DNA of 64,000 nt, from NCBI RefSeq assembly GCF_003116015.1, contig NZ_LGQZ01000015.1, positions 20,195 through 84,194 of the forward strand, in the 5' to 3' direction. Source of the stretch: Azospirillum sp. TSO22-1. Lineage in GTDB: Bacteria > Pseudomonadota > Alphaproteobacteria > Azospirillales > Azospirillaceae. Numbering within the stretch: position 1 is the stretch's first letter; each line of letters begins with the position of its first letter. Below, piece after piece: positions 1-7,999 of the stretch. The notes under the pieces are model-generated. The model was not told where the DNA came from and did not search any database. It worked only from the letters and a program-made list of their open reading frames with translations. Both the position numbers and the translations under genes were made by a program.

Positions 1-1
1 G

Positions 2-1159
2 GGCCGGCTGCCGGTGGTGGAGCCGGGCCTGGACGAGCTCGTCGCCGGCAACGGCGGCCGCCAGGGCTTCACCGCCGACGTGGCCGACCTCGGGCGCTGC
101 GACGTGGTCTACATCGCCCCCGACGTGCCCACCGACGAGCAGGGCCGCAGCGATCTGGCCGGCATCCGCGCGCTGATCGACCGGGTGGCGGCGGCGCTGC
201 GCCCGGACGCGGTGATGGTGGTGCTCTGCCAGGTGCCCCCCGGCTTCACCCGCGCCCTCGCGGTGCTGCCGCCCGAGCGCCTGTACTATCAGGTCGAGAC
301 GCTGGTGTTCGGCATCGCCGTGCAGCGGGCGAGCGAGCCGGAGCGCTACATCGTCGGCTGCGCCGATCCCGCGCGGCCGCTCGACCCGCGCTTCGCCGCG
401 GTGCTCGGCGCCTTCGGCTGCCCGGTCCTGCCGATGCGCTACGAGAGCGCGGAGCTCGCCAAGATCTCCATCAACATGTGCCTGGTGGCGTCGATCGCCG
501 TCGCCAACACCATGGCCGAGCTGTGCGAGCACGTCGGCGCGGTGTGGGGCGAGATCGTGCCGTCGCTCAAGCTCGACCGCCGCATCGGCCCGTACAGCTA
601 CCTCGCGCCCGGCCTCGGCATCGCCGGCGGCAACCTGGAGCGCGACCTGGCGACGGTGCAGCGCTTCGCCGCCGAGCACGGCACCGACGCCGGCGTGGTC
701 GACGCCTGGATCGCCAACAGCCGGCACCGCCGCGACTGGGCGGCGCGGACGCTGCGCCGCGAGCTGCTCGACGCCCGGCCGGACGCCACGGTGGCGGTGC
801 TCGGGCTGGCGTACAAGGAGAACACCCACTCGACCCGCAACTCGCCGTCGCTGGCCACCATCGCCCAGCTGCCGGCCGCCACCCGGCTGCGGCTGCACGA
901 CCCGGTGGTGCCGGCGTCCGCCGCCGGGCGGGACGCCGCCGGCTGCGCCGACCCGCTGGCCTGCGCCGCGGGGGCCGACGCGCTGGCGATCCTGACGCCG
1001 TGGCCGGCCTACCGCGCCCTCGACCCGAAGGCGCTCGCCGTGGCGATGGCCGGCCGGCTGGTGCTCGACCCCTACGCGGTGCTCGACGCGCAGGCGGCGG
1101 TCGCCGCCGGGCTCGAGTACCACACCCTGGGGCGCCCGCCCCTGACCGCCCGCGGCTGA
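2..1159 (+). CDS. Nucleotide-sugar dehydrogenase homologue, 5'-truncated, catalytic Cys absent
   Basis: The reading frame is open from base 2, so the N-terminal Rossmann GxGxxG lies outside the window. What remains matches the UDP-glucose/GDP-mannose dehydrogenase family: the LPVVEPGLDEL linker, the central helix with Lys and Asn (AKISINMCL), LDRRIGP, and a C-terminal UDP-binding-type domain (VLGLAYKENTHSTRNSPSL). In active members the nucleophile sits in GGSCFPKD or GGHCIPVDP. Here the equivalent segment is GIAGGNLERDL, with no Cys. The usual two-step oxidation to a uronic acid is therefore doubtful. The protein may be regulatory, structural or do partial chemistry. It heads a tight rightward operon with two SDRs, a methyltransferase and a split transketolase. 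Family call is firm; activity is unknown. Confidence 0.85.
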   Translation, partial: GRLPVVEPGLDELVAGNGGRQGFTADVADLGRCDVVYIAPDVPTDEQGRSDLAGIRALIDRVAAALRPDAVMVVLCQVPPGFTRALAVLPPERLYYQVETLVFGIAVQRASEPERYIVGCADPARPLDPRFAAVLGAFGCPVLPMRYESAELAKISINMCLVASIAVANTMAELCEHVGAVWGEIVPSLKLDRRIGPYSYLAPGLGIAGGNLERDLATVQRFAAEHGTDAGVVDAWIANSRHRRDWAARTLRRELLDARPDATVAVLGLAYKENTHSTRNSPSLATIAQLPAATRLRLHDPVVPASAAGRDAAGCADPLACAAGADALAILTPWPAYRALDPKALAVAMAGRLVLDPYAVLDAQAAVAAGLEYHTLGRPPLTARG

Positions 1160-1188
1160 CCGCCCGCACCCTGACCGGAGGCCGTTCG

Positions 1189-2103
1189 ATGCTCACCCAT
1201 TCCCTTGTCGCGCCCGCCCCGCCGGCCCGCGTGGTGGTTCTGGGGGCCGGCGGCTTCATCGGCCGCGCCGTCGCCGAACGGCTGGCCGCGGATGGCGTGC
1301 CGGTGCTGGCGCTGAGCCGCACCGACGTCGACCTGCTGGCCGCCGACGCCGCCGAACGGCTGGCCGGGCACCTGCGCTCCGACGACAGCCTGGTGGCGGT
1401 GTCGGCGCTGGCGCCCTGCAGGAACAGTGCGATGCTGGCCGACAATCTGGTCATGGTGCGCGCCATGCTGGGGGCGCTGACCAAGGTGCGCGTCGCCCAC
1501 GTGGTCAACATCGGCTCCGACGCGGTCTTCGCCGACGGCCCGGTGCCGCTCACCGAGGCCTCGCCGCGCGCTCCGGACTCGCTGCACGGCGCCATGCACC
1601 TGGCCCGCGAACTGGCCTTCGCCGCCGAGGCCGGCGCGCCCCTTGCCACGCTGCGCCCGACGCTGGTCTACGGCGCCCGCGACCCGCACAACGGCTACGG
1701 CCCCAACCGCTTCCGCCGCCTCGTCCACGAAGGCCGGGAGATCGTGCTGTTCGGCGAGGGCGAGGAGCGGCGCGACCACGTGCTGGTCGACGACATCGCC
1801 GAGATCGCCGCGTGCGTGCTCCGCCATCGCTCGACCGGCAGCCTCAACGTGGCCAGCGGCGCCGTGCACAGCTTCCGCGCCGTGGCGGAGATGGTGGCCA
1901 CCGCCGCCGGACGGGAGGTGCCGATCCGCGGCACGCCGCGCAGCGGGCCGATGCCGCACAACGGCTACCGGCCGTTCGACGTGTCGGCGATCCGCGCCGC
2001 CTTCCCCGACCTGCAAATGACCCCGCTGGCCGAGGGCCTCGCCCGCGTCGAGCGGCAGCTGCGCGCCGCGTCCACCGCCGCGCCCACCGAAGGAGCCCCC
2101 TGA
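1189..2103 (+). CDS. NAD(P)-dependent SDR sugar epimerase/dehydratase-like protein
   Basis: This is a 304-residue extended SDR of the epimerase/RmlD type. The N-terminal VVVLGAGGFIG is a clean GxxGxxG nucleotide-binding loop, followed by a VNIGSDAVF strand, TLRPTLVYG, and the RRDHVLVDDIAE segment typical of nucleotide-sugar SDRs. The catalytic YxxxK is not present: the aligned stretch reads LHGAMHLAREL, with His at the Tyr place and His at the Lys place. It may bind a cofactor without normal SDR catalysis, or use other residues. ATG 1189 is chosen because it has the GACCGGAGG-like ribosome site just upstream and begins shortly before the Rossmann loop. The stop overlaps the next start (TGATG). 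Confidence 0.88.
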   Translation: MLTHSLVAPAPPARVVVLGAGGFIGRAVAERLAADGVPVLALSRTDVDLLAADAAERLAGHLRSDDSLVAVSALAPCRNSAMLADNLVMVRAMLGALTKVRVAHVVNIGSDAVFADGPVPLTEASPRAPDSLHGAMHLARELAFAAEAGAPLATLRPTLVYGARDPHNGYGPNRFRRLVHEGREIVLFGEGEERRDHVLVDDIAEIAACVLRHRSTGSLNVASGAVHSFRAVAEMVATAAGREVPIRGTPRSGPMPHNGYRPFDVSAIRAAFPDLQMTPLAEGLARVERQLRAASTAAPTEGAP

Positions 2104-2759
2104 TGGCCGAGATCGACCTCCTCGCCTCCCTGCCCAAGGCCAAGCGCAACATCCAGAAGCGCAAGGACGCCAAGGACCCGGCGGTCGTCGCCGTCGCCAA
2201 GACCTACGGCGAGATGTACTGGGACGGTCCGCGCGAGTACGGCTACGGTGGCTACCGCTACGACGGCCGCTGGCGGGCGGTGGCGCGCGACATCATCGCG
2301 CATTTCGGCCTGAAGCCCGGCATGCGGGTGCTCGACGTCGGCTGCGGCAAGGGCTTCCTGGTCAAGGACCTGATGCTGGAGTGCCCGGGGCTGGAGGCGT
2401 TCGGGCTCGACGTCTCGCTCTACGCCATCACCAACGCCCCGCCCGAACTGGCCGGCCGACTGCACCTGGGCACCGCCGAGAAGCTGCCCTTCGCCGACGG
2501 CGCCTTCGACTGCGTGCTGTCGCTCAACACCATCCACAACCTGACCCGCCCCGCCGCCGTGCGGGCGATGCGTGAGATCCAGCGCCTGTCGGGCGGGCGC
2601 GCCTTCGTGCAGGTGGACAGCTACCGCACGCCGGAGGAGAAGGAGCTCTTCGAGAGCTGGGTGCTCACCGCGGAGTTCCACGACTACCCCGCGGGCTGGA
2701 TCGCCGTGTTCGAAGAGGCGGGCTACACCGGCGACCATTACTGGACGATCATCGAATAG
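2103..2759 (+). CDS. Class I SAM-dependent methyltransferase
   Basis: This is a 218-residue protein with motif I MRVLDVGCGKGFLVKDL around residues 75-90, the acidic strand LDVS, and FDCVLSLNTIHNL as motif IV. These are the standard elements of a Rossmann-fold methyltransferase of the UbiE/Methyltransf_11 kind. A Lys-rich N-terminal segment (KAKRNIQKRKDAKD) precedes the domain. The start ATG overlaps the preceding stop by one base, indicating translational coupling. In this operon a sugar O-, N- or C-methylation is the natural guess, but the substrate cannot be read from sequence. Confidence 0.88.
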   Translation: MAEIDLLASLPKAKRNIQKRKDAKDPAVVAVAKTYGEMYWDGPREYGYGGYRYDGRWRAVARDIIAHFGLKPGMRVLDVGCGKGFLVKDLMLECPGLEAFGLDVSLYAITNAPPELAGRLHLGTAEKLPFADGAFDCVLSLNTIHNLTRPAAVRAMREIQRLSGGRAFVQVDSYRTPEEKELFESWVLTAEFHDYPAGWIAVFEEAGYTGDHYWTIIE

Positions 2760-2809
2760 GCGGCGGAACACGCGCGCCGACACGACAAACCAAGGGAAAG
2801 AGTTCCGCG

Positions 2810-3805
2810 ATGGCTGGCAAGACCTATGCAATCCTGGGCGGCGGCGGCAGCTTCGGCATCCACGCCGCCTTCTACCTGCTCCGGCACGCCGAGCCGCGCA
2901 AGGTGATCGGCATCGGCCGCAACCCGCTGCGGCCGGAGCCCTTCTCGCTGAACATCGAGAAGCAGCCGGGCTACGAGTACCACGCCCGCCATGTCACCCA
3001 CGAACTCGACCTGCTGCTCGAACTGCTCGACCGCGAGAAGCCGGAGGTCATCGTCAACTTCGCCGCCCAGGGCGAGGGCGCGGTGAGCTGGAAGCACAGC
3101 TGGCGCTTCTTCGAGACCAACTCCATGGCGCTCGCCCGGCTGAGCGAGGAGCTGATGAAGCGCGACTGGCTGGAGCGTTTCATCCAGATCGGCACCTCGG
3201 AGATGTACGGCTCGGTCGACCACGCGGTCACCGAGGACGAGCCGATCAAGCCGTCCTCGCCCTACGCCGCCTCCAAGGTGGCCTTCGACATGCACCTCCT
3301 GTCGATCCACAAGTTCCTCAAGTTCCCGATGAACATCATCCGGCCGTCCAACGCCTACTGCCCGGGGCAGCTGCTGCACCGGGTGATTCCCAAGGCGATC
3401 TGGTGCGGCCTGACCGGCAACCGCCTGCCGCTGCACGGCGGCGGCCGCGCCGAGAAGAGCTACATCCACGCCCGCGACCTCGGCCGTGCCATCCACCTGG
3501 TGGCGGAGAAGGCGCCGCTCGGCACCGTCTACAACGCCGGGCCGGCGCTGCCGACCTCGATCCGCGAGGTGGTGGAGCGCTGCGCCGGCGCGCTCGGCAT
3601 GCCGTTCGAGGAGCTGTGCGAGGTAACCGGTGATCGCCTCGGCCAGGATTCCCGCTACTGGCTCGATTCCAGCGCCCTCAAGCGCGATACCGGCTGGGAG
3701 CCGGAGATCGGCTGGGACGAGGGGCTGGCGGAGATGGTCGAGTGGGGCCGGCGCTACCTGGACCAGATCCGCGACTGGCCGACGGACTACGTGCTGCGGG
3801 CCTGA
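2810..3805 (+). CDS. NAD-dependent sugar 4,6-dehydratase/epimerase-like SDR
   Basis: This is a 331-residue extended SDR. The cofactor loop is G10-x2-G13-x2-G16 (ILGGGGSFG), the substrate strand NFAAQGEGAVSW resembles 4,6-dehydratases, and the active-site set T129-S130-E131 with Y152-x3-K156 (TSEMYG, SPYAASK) matches the Thr/Ser/Glu arrangement of GDP-mannose dehydratases. In the dTDP-glucose enzymes the Ser position is Asp. Unlike its neighbour at 1189 this protein keeps all catalytic residues. It could make a 4-keto-6-deoxy sugar intermediate for the operon. An AAGGGAAAGAG purine stretch precedes the ATG. The substrate nucleotide is not assignable. Confidence 0.88.
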   Translation: MAGKTYAILGGGGSFGIHAAFYLLRHAEPRKVIGIGRNPLRPEPFSLNIEKQPGYEYHARHVTHELDLLLELLDREKPEVIVNFAAQGEGAVSWKHSWRFFETNSMALARLSEELMKRDWLERFIQIGTSEMYGSVDHAVTEDEPIKPSSPYAASKVAFDMHLLSIHKFLKFPMNIIRPSNAYCPGQLLHRVIPKAIWCGLTGNRLPLHGGGRAEKSYIHARDLGRAIHLVAEKAPLGTVYNAGPALPTSIREVVERCAGALGMPFEELCEVTGDRLGQDSRYWLDSSALKRDTGWEPEIGWDEGLAEMVEWGRRYLDQIRDWPTDYVLRA

Positions 3806-3845
3806 CCCGATCCCTGTACCCCGAGAACCCCCGAGGGAGCGCTCC

Positions 3846-4673
3846 ATGGAGCACCGTGTCTCCAACGCCTTCGACCGCGCGGCGGCGCGCGCGCGCTGCC
3901 GGGCCTACCGGCGGCGCATCCTGGAGATCTCGCAGCAGGTGTCGGCGCTGCACGTAGCGCCGGCCTTCTCCTGCACGGAGATCACCGACGCCGCCTACAA
4001 CGGGCTGATGCGGCGCGGCGCCGACGGCGCTCCCCTCGACGTCTTCCTGATGTCGAAGGGGCACGGCTGCATGATCCAGTACGTGATCCTCGAGGAGATG
4101 GGGGTGCTGGAGCGCCGCGACCTCGATCTCTACTGCAAGCCGGGCGGCCGGCTGGGGGCGCATCCCGACTACGGCGTGCCGGGGATCGCCGCCTCGACGG
4201 GCTCGCTCGGCCACGGGCTTGGCATCGCCGTCGGGCAGGCCTACGCCGAGCGCCTGAAGAAGACCGGCGTGCGGATCTTCTGTGTGCTCTCCGACGGCGA
4301 GCTGCAGGAGGGCTCCACCTGGGAGGCGATGATGATGGCCGCCAACCTGCGGCTGTCCAACCTCGTCGTGCTGCTGGACAACAACGACTTCTCCGGCCTG
4401 GAGCGCATGAGCGAGGCGCACCGGGCGTTCTACCCGGTGCTCGACAAGGCGCGCGCTTTCGGCTGGGAGGCGGCGGAGGTGGACGGCCACGACGGCGGCG
4501 CCATCGTCGAGGCGGTGGAGGGCCGCGCCGGTGGCGACCGGCCGATGCTGGTGACCTGCCGCACCGTCAAGGGCAAGGGCGTGTCCTACATGGAGCACGT
4601 GCCGATCTGGCACTACCGCTCGCCCAATCCCGAGGAATACCGCCGCGCCCTGGCCGAGATCGAGGAGAACTGA
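3846..4673 (+). CDS. Transketolase, N-terminal (TPP-binding) subunit
   Basis: This is a 275-residue half-transketolase. It has the LMSKGHG motif near residue 70, TGSLGHGLGIAVGQA, and the thiamine-diphosphate motif SDGELQEG (D150-G151) leading to LLDNNDFSG about 30 residues on. This is the N-terminal half of the two-subunit form; the pyrimidine-binding half is the next gene, three bases downstream. Together they should transfer two-carbon ketol units. Its place among nucleotide-sugar genes, not central metabolism, suggests supply of a C7 or branched sugar precursor. ATG 3846 lies behind a GAGGGAG site, and two short palindromes overlap the site and the start codon. Confidence 0.92.
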   Translation: MEHRVSNAFDRAAARARCRAYRRRILEISQQVSALHVAPAFSCTEITDAAYNGLMRRGADGAPLDVFLMSKGHGCMIQYVILEEMGVLERRDLDLYCKPGGRLGAHPDYGVPGIAASTGSLGHGLGIAVGQAYAERLKKTGVRIFCVLSDGELQEGSTWEAMMMAANLRLSNLVVLLDNNDFSGLERMSEAHRAFYPVLDKARAFGWEAAEVDGHDGGAIVEAVEGRAGGDRPMLVTCRTVKGKGVSYMEHVPIWHYRSPNPEEYRRALAEIEEN

Positions 4674-4676
4674 CCC

Positions 4677-5591
4677 GTGCGCAACCGCTTTGCCGACGTC
4701 TTCTACGATCTGGCCAAGGACGACCCGCGCCTGTGCATCGTGGTCGCCGACATCTCGCCGGCCGGCTCGATCGCCCGCTTCCGCGAGGAGTTTCCGGAGC
4801 GCTTCGTCAACACCGGGGTGGCCGAGCAGATCATGATCGGCATGGCCGCCGGCATGGCGCAGCGCGGCCTCAAACCCTTCGCCTACACCATCGCCACCTT
4901 CGCGCTGTACCGACCGTTCGAAATGGTGCGCGACGACCTGTGCTACCAGAACCTGCCGGTGACCGTGGTCGGCATCGGCGGCGGCGTCACCTACTCGACG
5001 CTGGGCGCCACCCACCACGCCCAGGAGGACGTGGCGCTGGCCTGCGCCGTGCCGGGGCTGTCGGTGATCGCCCCGTGCGACCCGCTGGAGGCAGAGGCGG
5101 CGACGCGCTGGTGCGCCACGCAGGAGCAGGGGCCGGTCTACCTGCGCCTCGCCAAGGCGGGCGAACCGGTGCTGACCGCCGACGCGCCCGAGCCGTGGGA
5201 GTTCGGCCGCCTGCGCACCCTGCGTCCCGGCCGTGACGTCTGCGTGCTGAGCTACGGCGCGATCATGGACATGACGCTGGAGGTGGCCGACCGCCTCGCC
5301 GCCGCCGGCCGCAGCGTCTGCGTCAAGTCGGTGCACACCGTGAAGCCGCTCGACCGCGCCGGGGTCGAGGCGGCGCTGAAGGACTTCGCCCACGTGGTGG
5401 TGATCGAGGAGTGCGCGCCCAACGGCGGCCTCGGCATGCAGGTCAAGGCGATCGCCCAGGAGACCGGGGCGCACTGCCGGCTCGACGCCTTCTCGCTGGC
5501 CGACGCCTTCATCCACTGTTACGGCAGCCACGCCGACCTGCTGGCCGAGCACGGCCTGTCGGCGGAGCGCATCGCGGCGGCGCTGCTCTAA
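4677..5591 (+). CDS. Transketolase, C-terminal (pyrimidine-binding) subunit
   Basis: This is a 304-residue partner of the preceding gene. FVNTGVAEQIMIGMAAGMA carries the conserved catalytic Glu (E50) that activates the thiamine aminopyrimidine ring. TYSTLGATHHAQEDVA, PGLSVIAPCDP and the C-terminal transketolase domain (VKSVHTVKPLD, VVVIEECAPNGGLG) follow. Translation starts at GTG 4677, three bases after the upstream stop. An ATG-initiated start would lose N-terminal sequence that aligns with the family. Both halves look intact, so an active heterotetramer is expected. Confidence 0.92.
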   Translation: MRNRFADVFYDLAKDDPRLCIVVADISPAGSIARFREEFPERFVNTGVAEQIMIGMAAGMAQRGLKPFAYTIATFALYRPFEMVRDDLCYQNLPVTVVGIGGGVTYSTLGATHHAQEDVALACAVPGLSVIAPCDPLEAEAATRWCATQEQGPVYLRLAKAGEPVLTADAPEPWEFGRLRTLRPGRDVCVLSYGAIMDMTLEVADRLAAAGRSVCVKSVHTVKPLDRAGVEAALKDFAHVVVIEECAPNGGLGMQVKAIAQETGAHCRLDAFSLADAFIHCYGSHADLLAEHGLSAERIAAALL

Positions 5592-5600
5592 GGTGGCGCC

Positions 5601-7889
5601 ATGACGACTCTGCAGGAAGCCCTCCAGCACGCGCTGTCCCGGCACAACGCCGGCAGCCTGGGGGAAGCGGAGGCCGTCTATCGGCAGATCCTGCAGGCGG
5701 TTCCGAACCACCCCGAGACGTTGCGCCTGTTGGGTGTCCTGACGCTCCAGCGCGGCGACGCGGCGGGGGCGGTGGGCTGGCTGCGGCAGGCGGTGGCGGC
5801 CGACGGGGGCTCGGCCGAGATCCGCCAGACGCTCGGCCTCGCGCTGCGCCGGATGGGTCGGGCGGAGGAGGCCGCGGACAGCCACGCCATCGCCTTCGCG
5901 CTCGATCCCCGGCGCGCCGACGCGCTGGTCGGCGTCGGCCTCGTCCACGCGCAGTGCGGCCGGGCCGGGCAGGCCGCGGCCGCCTTCCGCGCCGCCCTCG
6001 CCCTCGCCCCGGCCGACGAGACGGCGCTGTTCCAGCTCGGCCTGCTGCCGGGTGATACCGTTCCGGCCACCGAGGTCGCCGAACGCTACCGCGCGGCGAT
6101 CCGGGTCAGCCCCGACACCGCGGTCTTTTACACCAACGCCGGCCTGCTGCTGCGCCGCCTCGGCCGGGCGGAGGAGGCGGAGCGGGTCTACCGCGCCGGC
6201 CTCGCCCGCACCCCCGGCGACACGACGTGCCTGCGCGGCCTCGGCGAGACCCTGCTGGACCGCGGCCGTCCGGAGGAGGCGGAAGTCTGGTTCGCCCGCG
6301 CCGTGATGTCCGACCGGGGCGCCACCGACGCCCGCGACGGCCTCGCCCGCGCGTTCGAGCGCCGGTTCGACTACCCCCGCGCCGAGGCGCAGTTCGCGCG
6401 CCTGGTGGCGCTGGCCCCGCACGACGCCCGCGCGCACTACAATCTGGGCATGATGCACGAGCGGCAGGGGCGGCTCGTGGACGCCGTGCCCTGCTACGAG
6501 CGCGCCTGGCGCCTCGACCCCGGCTTCGACCCGCCGTGGGAGAAGATCGTCCAGAAGTTCACCTACTGCGACTGGCGCCATTTCGAGTCCGACTGCCGCG
6601 CGCTCATCGACCGCGTGCGCCGGCAGGACCGGGCGCTGCCGCCGCTCGCCTTCCTCTACCTGCCGACCACCGCCGCCGACCAGCATCGCTGCGCCGTCAA
6701 CCACATGCGCGAGGTCGAGCTGAAGGCGCTGCCGGCTGGCCTGCGCGAGCGAATCCGCTTCGCCCGCCGCCCGGGCCCGCGCGAACGGCTGACCATCGGC
6801 TACCAGTCGGGGGACTTCCGCGACCACGCCGTCGCTCACCTGATCGTCGGCCTGTTCGAGGAGCACGACCGCGCCGGCTTCCGCGTGTTCGGCTATTCCA
6901 CCGGGCCGGACGCCGCGGGCCAGCCGCTGCGCCGGCGCATCGAGGCGGGCTTCGACCGCATGACCGACATCCGCGACCTGAGTGCCCTCGACGCGGCGCG
7001 GCGCATCCACGAGGACGGGGTGGACATCCTGGTCGACCTGTCCGCGCATACCCGGCACGCGCGCCTCGACGTGCTGGCGCTGCGCCCCGCCCCGATCCAG
7101 CTCAACTGGCTGGGCTATCCCGGGACCTCGGGCGCCGACTTCATGGACGGCATCCTGGTGGATCCCATCGTCGTGCCGCCCGACCAGCAGCCCTTCTACA
7201 GCGAGCGGCTGATCCACCTGCCCGACTGCTACCAGCCGAACGACCGCAAGCGCCCGGTCGCCGCCGAGACACCGACCCGCGCCGCGTGCGGGCTGCCCGA
7301 AGACGGCGTCGTCTTCTGCAGCTTCAACCACGCCCCGAAGATACTGCCCGAGACCTTCGACGCCTGGATGCGGATCCTGCACGCGGTGCCGGGCAGCGTG
7401 CTGTGGCTGCTGCACACCGACGACCTCGCCGACCGCCGGCTGGCCGAGGCGGCGGCGGCGCGCGGCATCGATCCGGCCCGGGTGGTGTTCGCCGACCGCG
7501 TGCCGCTCGCCCGCCATCTGGCGCGCTACCGGCTGGCCGACCTGTTCCTCGACACCTGGCCCTACAACGCGCACACCACCACCAGCGACAGCCTGTGGGT
7601 CGGCTGCCCGCTGGTGACGCTGATGGGCGACACCTTCCCCGCGCGCGTCGCCGCCAGCCTGCTGACCAACGCCGGCGTGCCGGAGCTGATCACCCGGTCC
7701 CTGGCGGAGTACGAGGCGCTGGCGCTGGACCTCGCCCGCGACCCCGGCCGCCGCCGGGCGCTGCGCGCCCGCTTGGAGGCCAACCGCGACACCTGCCCGC
7801 TGTTCGACACCCCGCGCTTCGCCCGCAACCTGGAAGCCGTCTACCGCCGCCTGTGGGACGAGCATCTGGCCGGCCGCTTCGGGGCGTGA
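5601..7889 (+). CDS. TPR protein with O-GlcNAc-transferase-type (GT41) catalytic domain
   Basis: This is a 762-residue soluble protein. Residues 1 to about 315 are tandem TPRs (repeated 'AEAVYR..L...P.' pattern). From about 395 the GT41 fold follows: LTIGYQSGDFRDHAVAH with H409 at the site of the OGT catalytic-pocket His, LVDLSAHTRHARLDVLALRPAPIQLNWLGYPGTSG, FCSFNHAPKI with K580 matching the UDP-binding Lys of OGT, and YNAHTTTSDSLWVGCPLVT. Such enzymes transfer a sugar to protein Ser/Thr or to glycans, with the TPR part recruiting the acceptor. It sits nine bases after the transketolase gene. Its C-terminal half shares near-identical DNA tracts with the gene at 49847. Confidence 0.9.
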   Translation: MTTLQEALQHALSRHNAGSLGEAEAVYRQILQAVPNHPETLRLLGVLTLQRGDAAGAVGWLRQAVAADGGSAEIRQTLGLALRRMGRAEEAADSHAIAFALDPRRADALVGVGLVHAQCGRAGQAAAAFRAALALAPADETALFQLGLLPGDTVPATEVAERYRAAIRVSPDTAVFYTNAGLLLRRLGRAEEAERVYRAGLARTPGDTTCLRGLGETLLDRGRPEEAEVWFARAVMSDRGATDARDGLARAFERRFDYPRAEAQFARLVALAPHDARAHYNLGMMHERQGRLVDAVPCYERAWRLDPGFDPPWEKIVQKFTYCDWRHFESDCRALIDRVRRQDRALPPLAFLYLPTTAADQHRCAVNHMREVELKALPAGLRERIRFARRPGPRERLTIGYQSGDFRDHAVAHLIVGLFEEHDRAGFRVFGYSTGPDAAGQPLRRRIEAGFDRMTDIRDLSALDAARRIHEDGVDILVDLSAHTRHARLDVLALRPAPIQLNWLGYPGTSGADFMDGILVDPIVVPPDQQPFYSERLIHLPDCYQPNDRKRPVAAETPTRAACGLPEDGVVFCSFNHAPKILPETFDAWMRILHAVPGSVLWLLHTDDLADRRLAEAAAARGIDPARVVFADRVPLARHLARYRLADLFLDTWPYNAHTTTSDSLWVGCPLVTLMGDTFPARVAASLLTNAGVPELITRSLAEYEALALDLARDPGRRRALRARLEANRDTCPLFDTPRFARNLEAVYRRLWDEHLAGRFGA

Positions 7890-7920
7890 CGGGGGCCGCA
7901 CGTCATTGACAGCGGCCCAT

Positions 7921-7954
7921 CCGGCGTCGCACACAGGCCGGCGTCGCACACAGG
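7921..7954 (+). repeat. Perfect 17-bp tandem duplication upstream of a GT4 gene
   Basis: The unit CCGGCGTCGCACACAGG occurs twice head to tail (7921-7937 and 7938-7954) in the 110-base gap before the gene at 8000. A consensus -35 hexamer TTGACA stands just upstream at 7906-7911, but no -10-like hexamer lies at 16 to 18 bases from it. The duplication therefore falls where a promoter spacer would be. It looks like recent slippage. Confidence 0.85.
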
Positions 7955-7999
7955 CCCGCAACCCACCCGCCGTCCACCCGCGAGGGAGCCCGTACCGTC

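Noticed and set aside
3836..3852. Overlapping palindromes GGAGCGCTCC and GCTCCATGGAGC across the ribosome site and start of the transketolase gene, as a translational switch
   Set aside because: The possible hairpins have loops of zero to two bases and five-pair stems, so a stable alternating structure is unlikely.
3678..7961. A 1427-codon minus-strand open frame across the transketolase and OGT-type genes
   Set aside because: It is an antisense shadow caused by third-position GC bias; the plus strand carries complete, motif-rich proteins.
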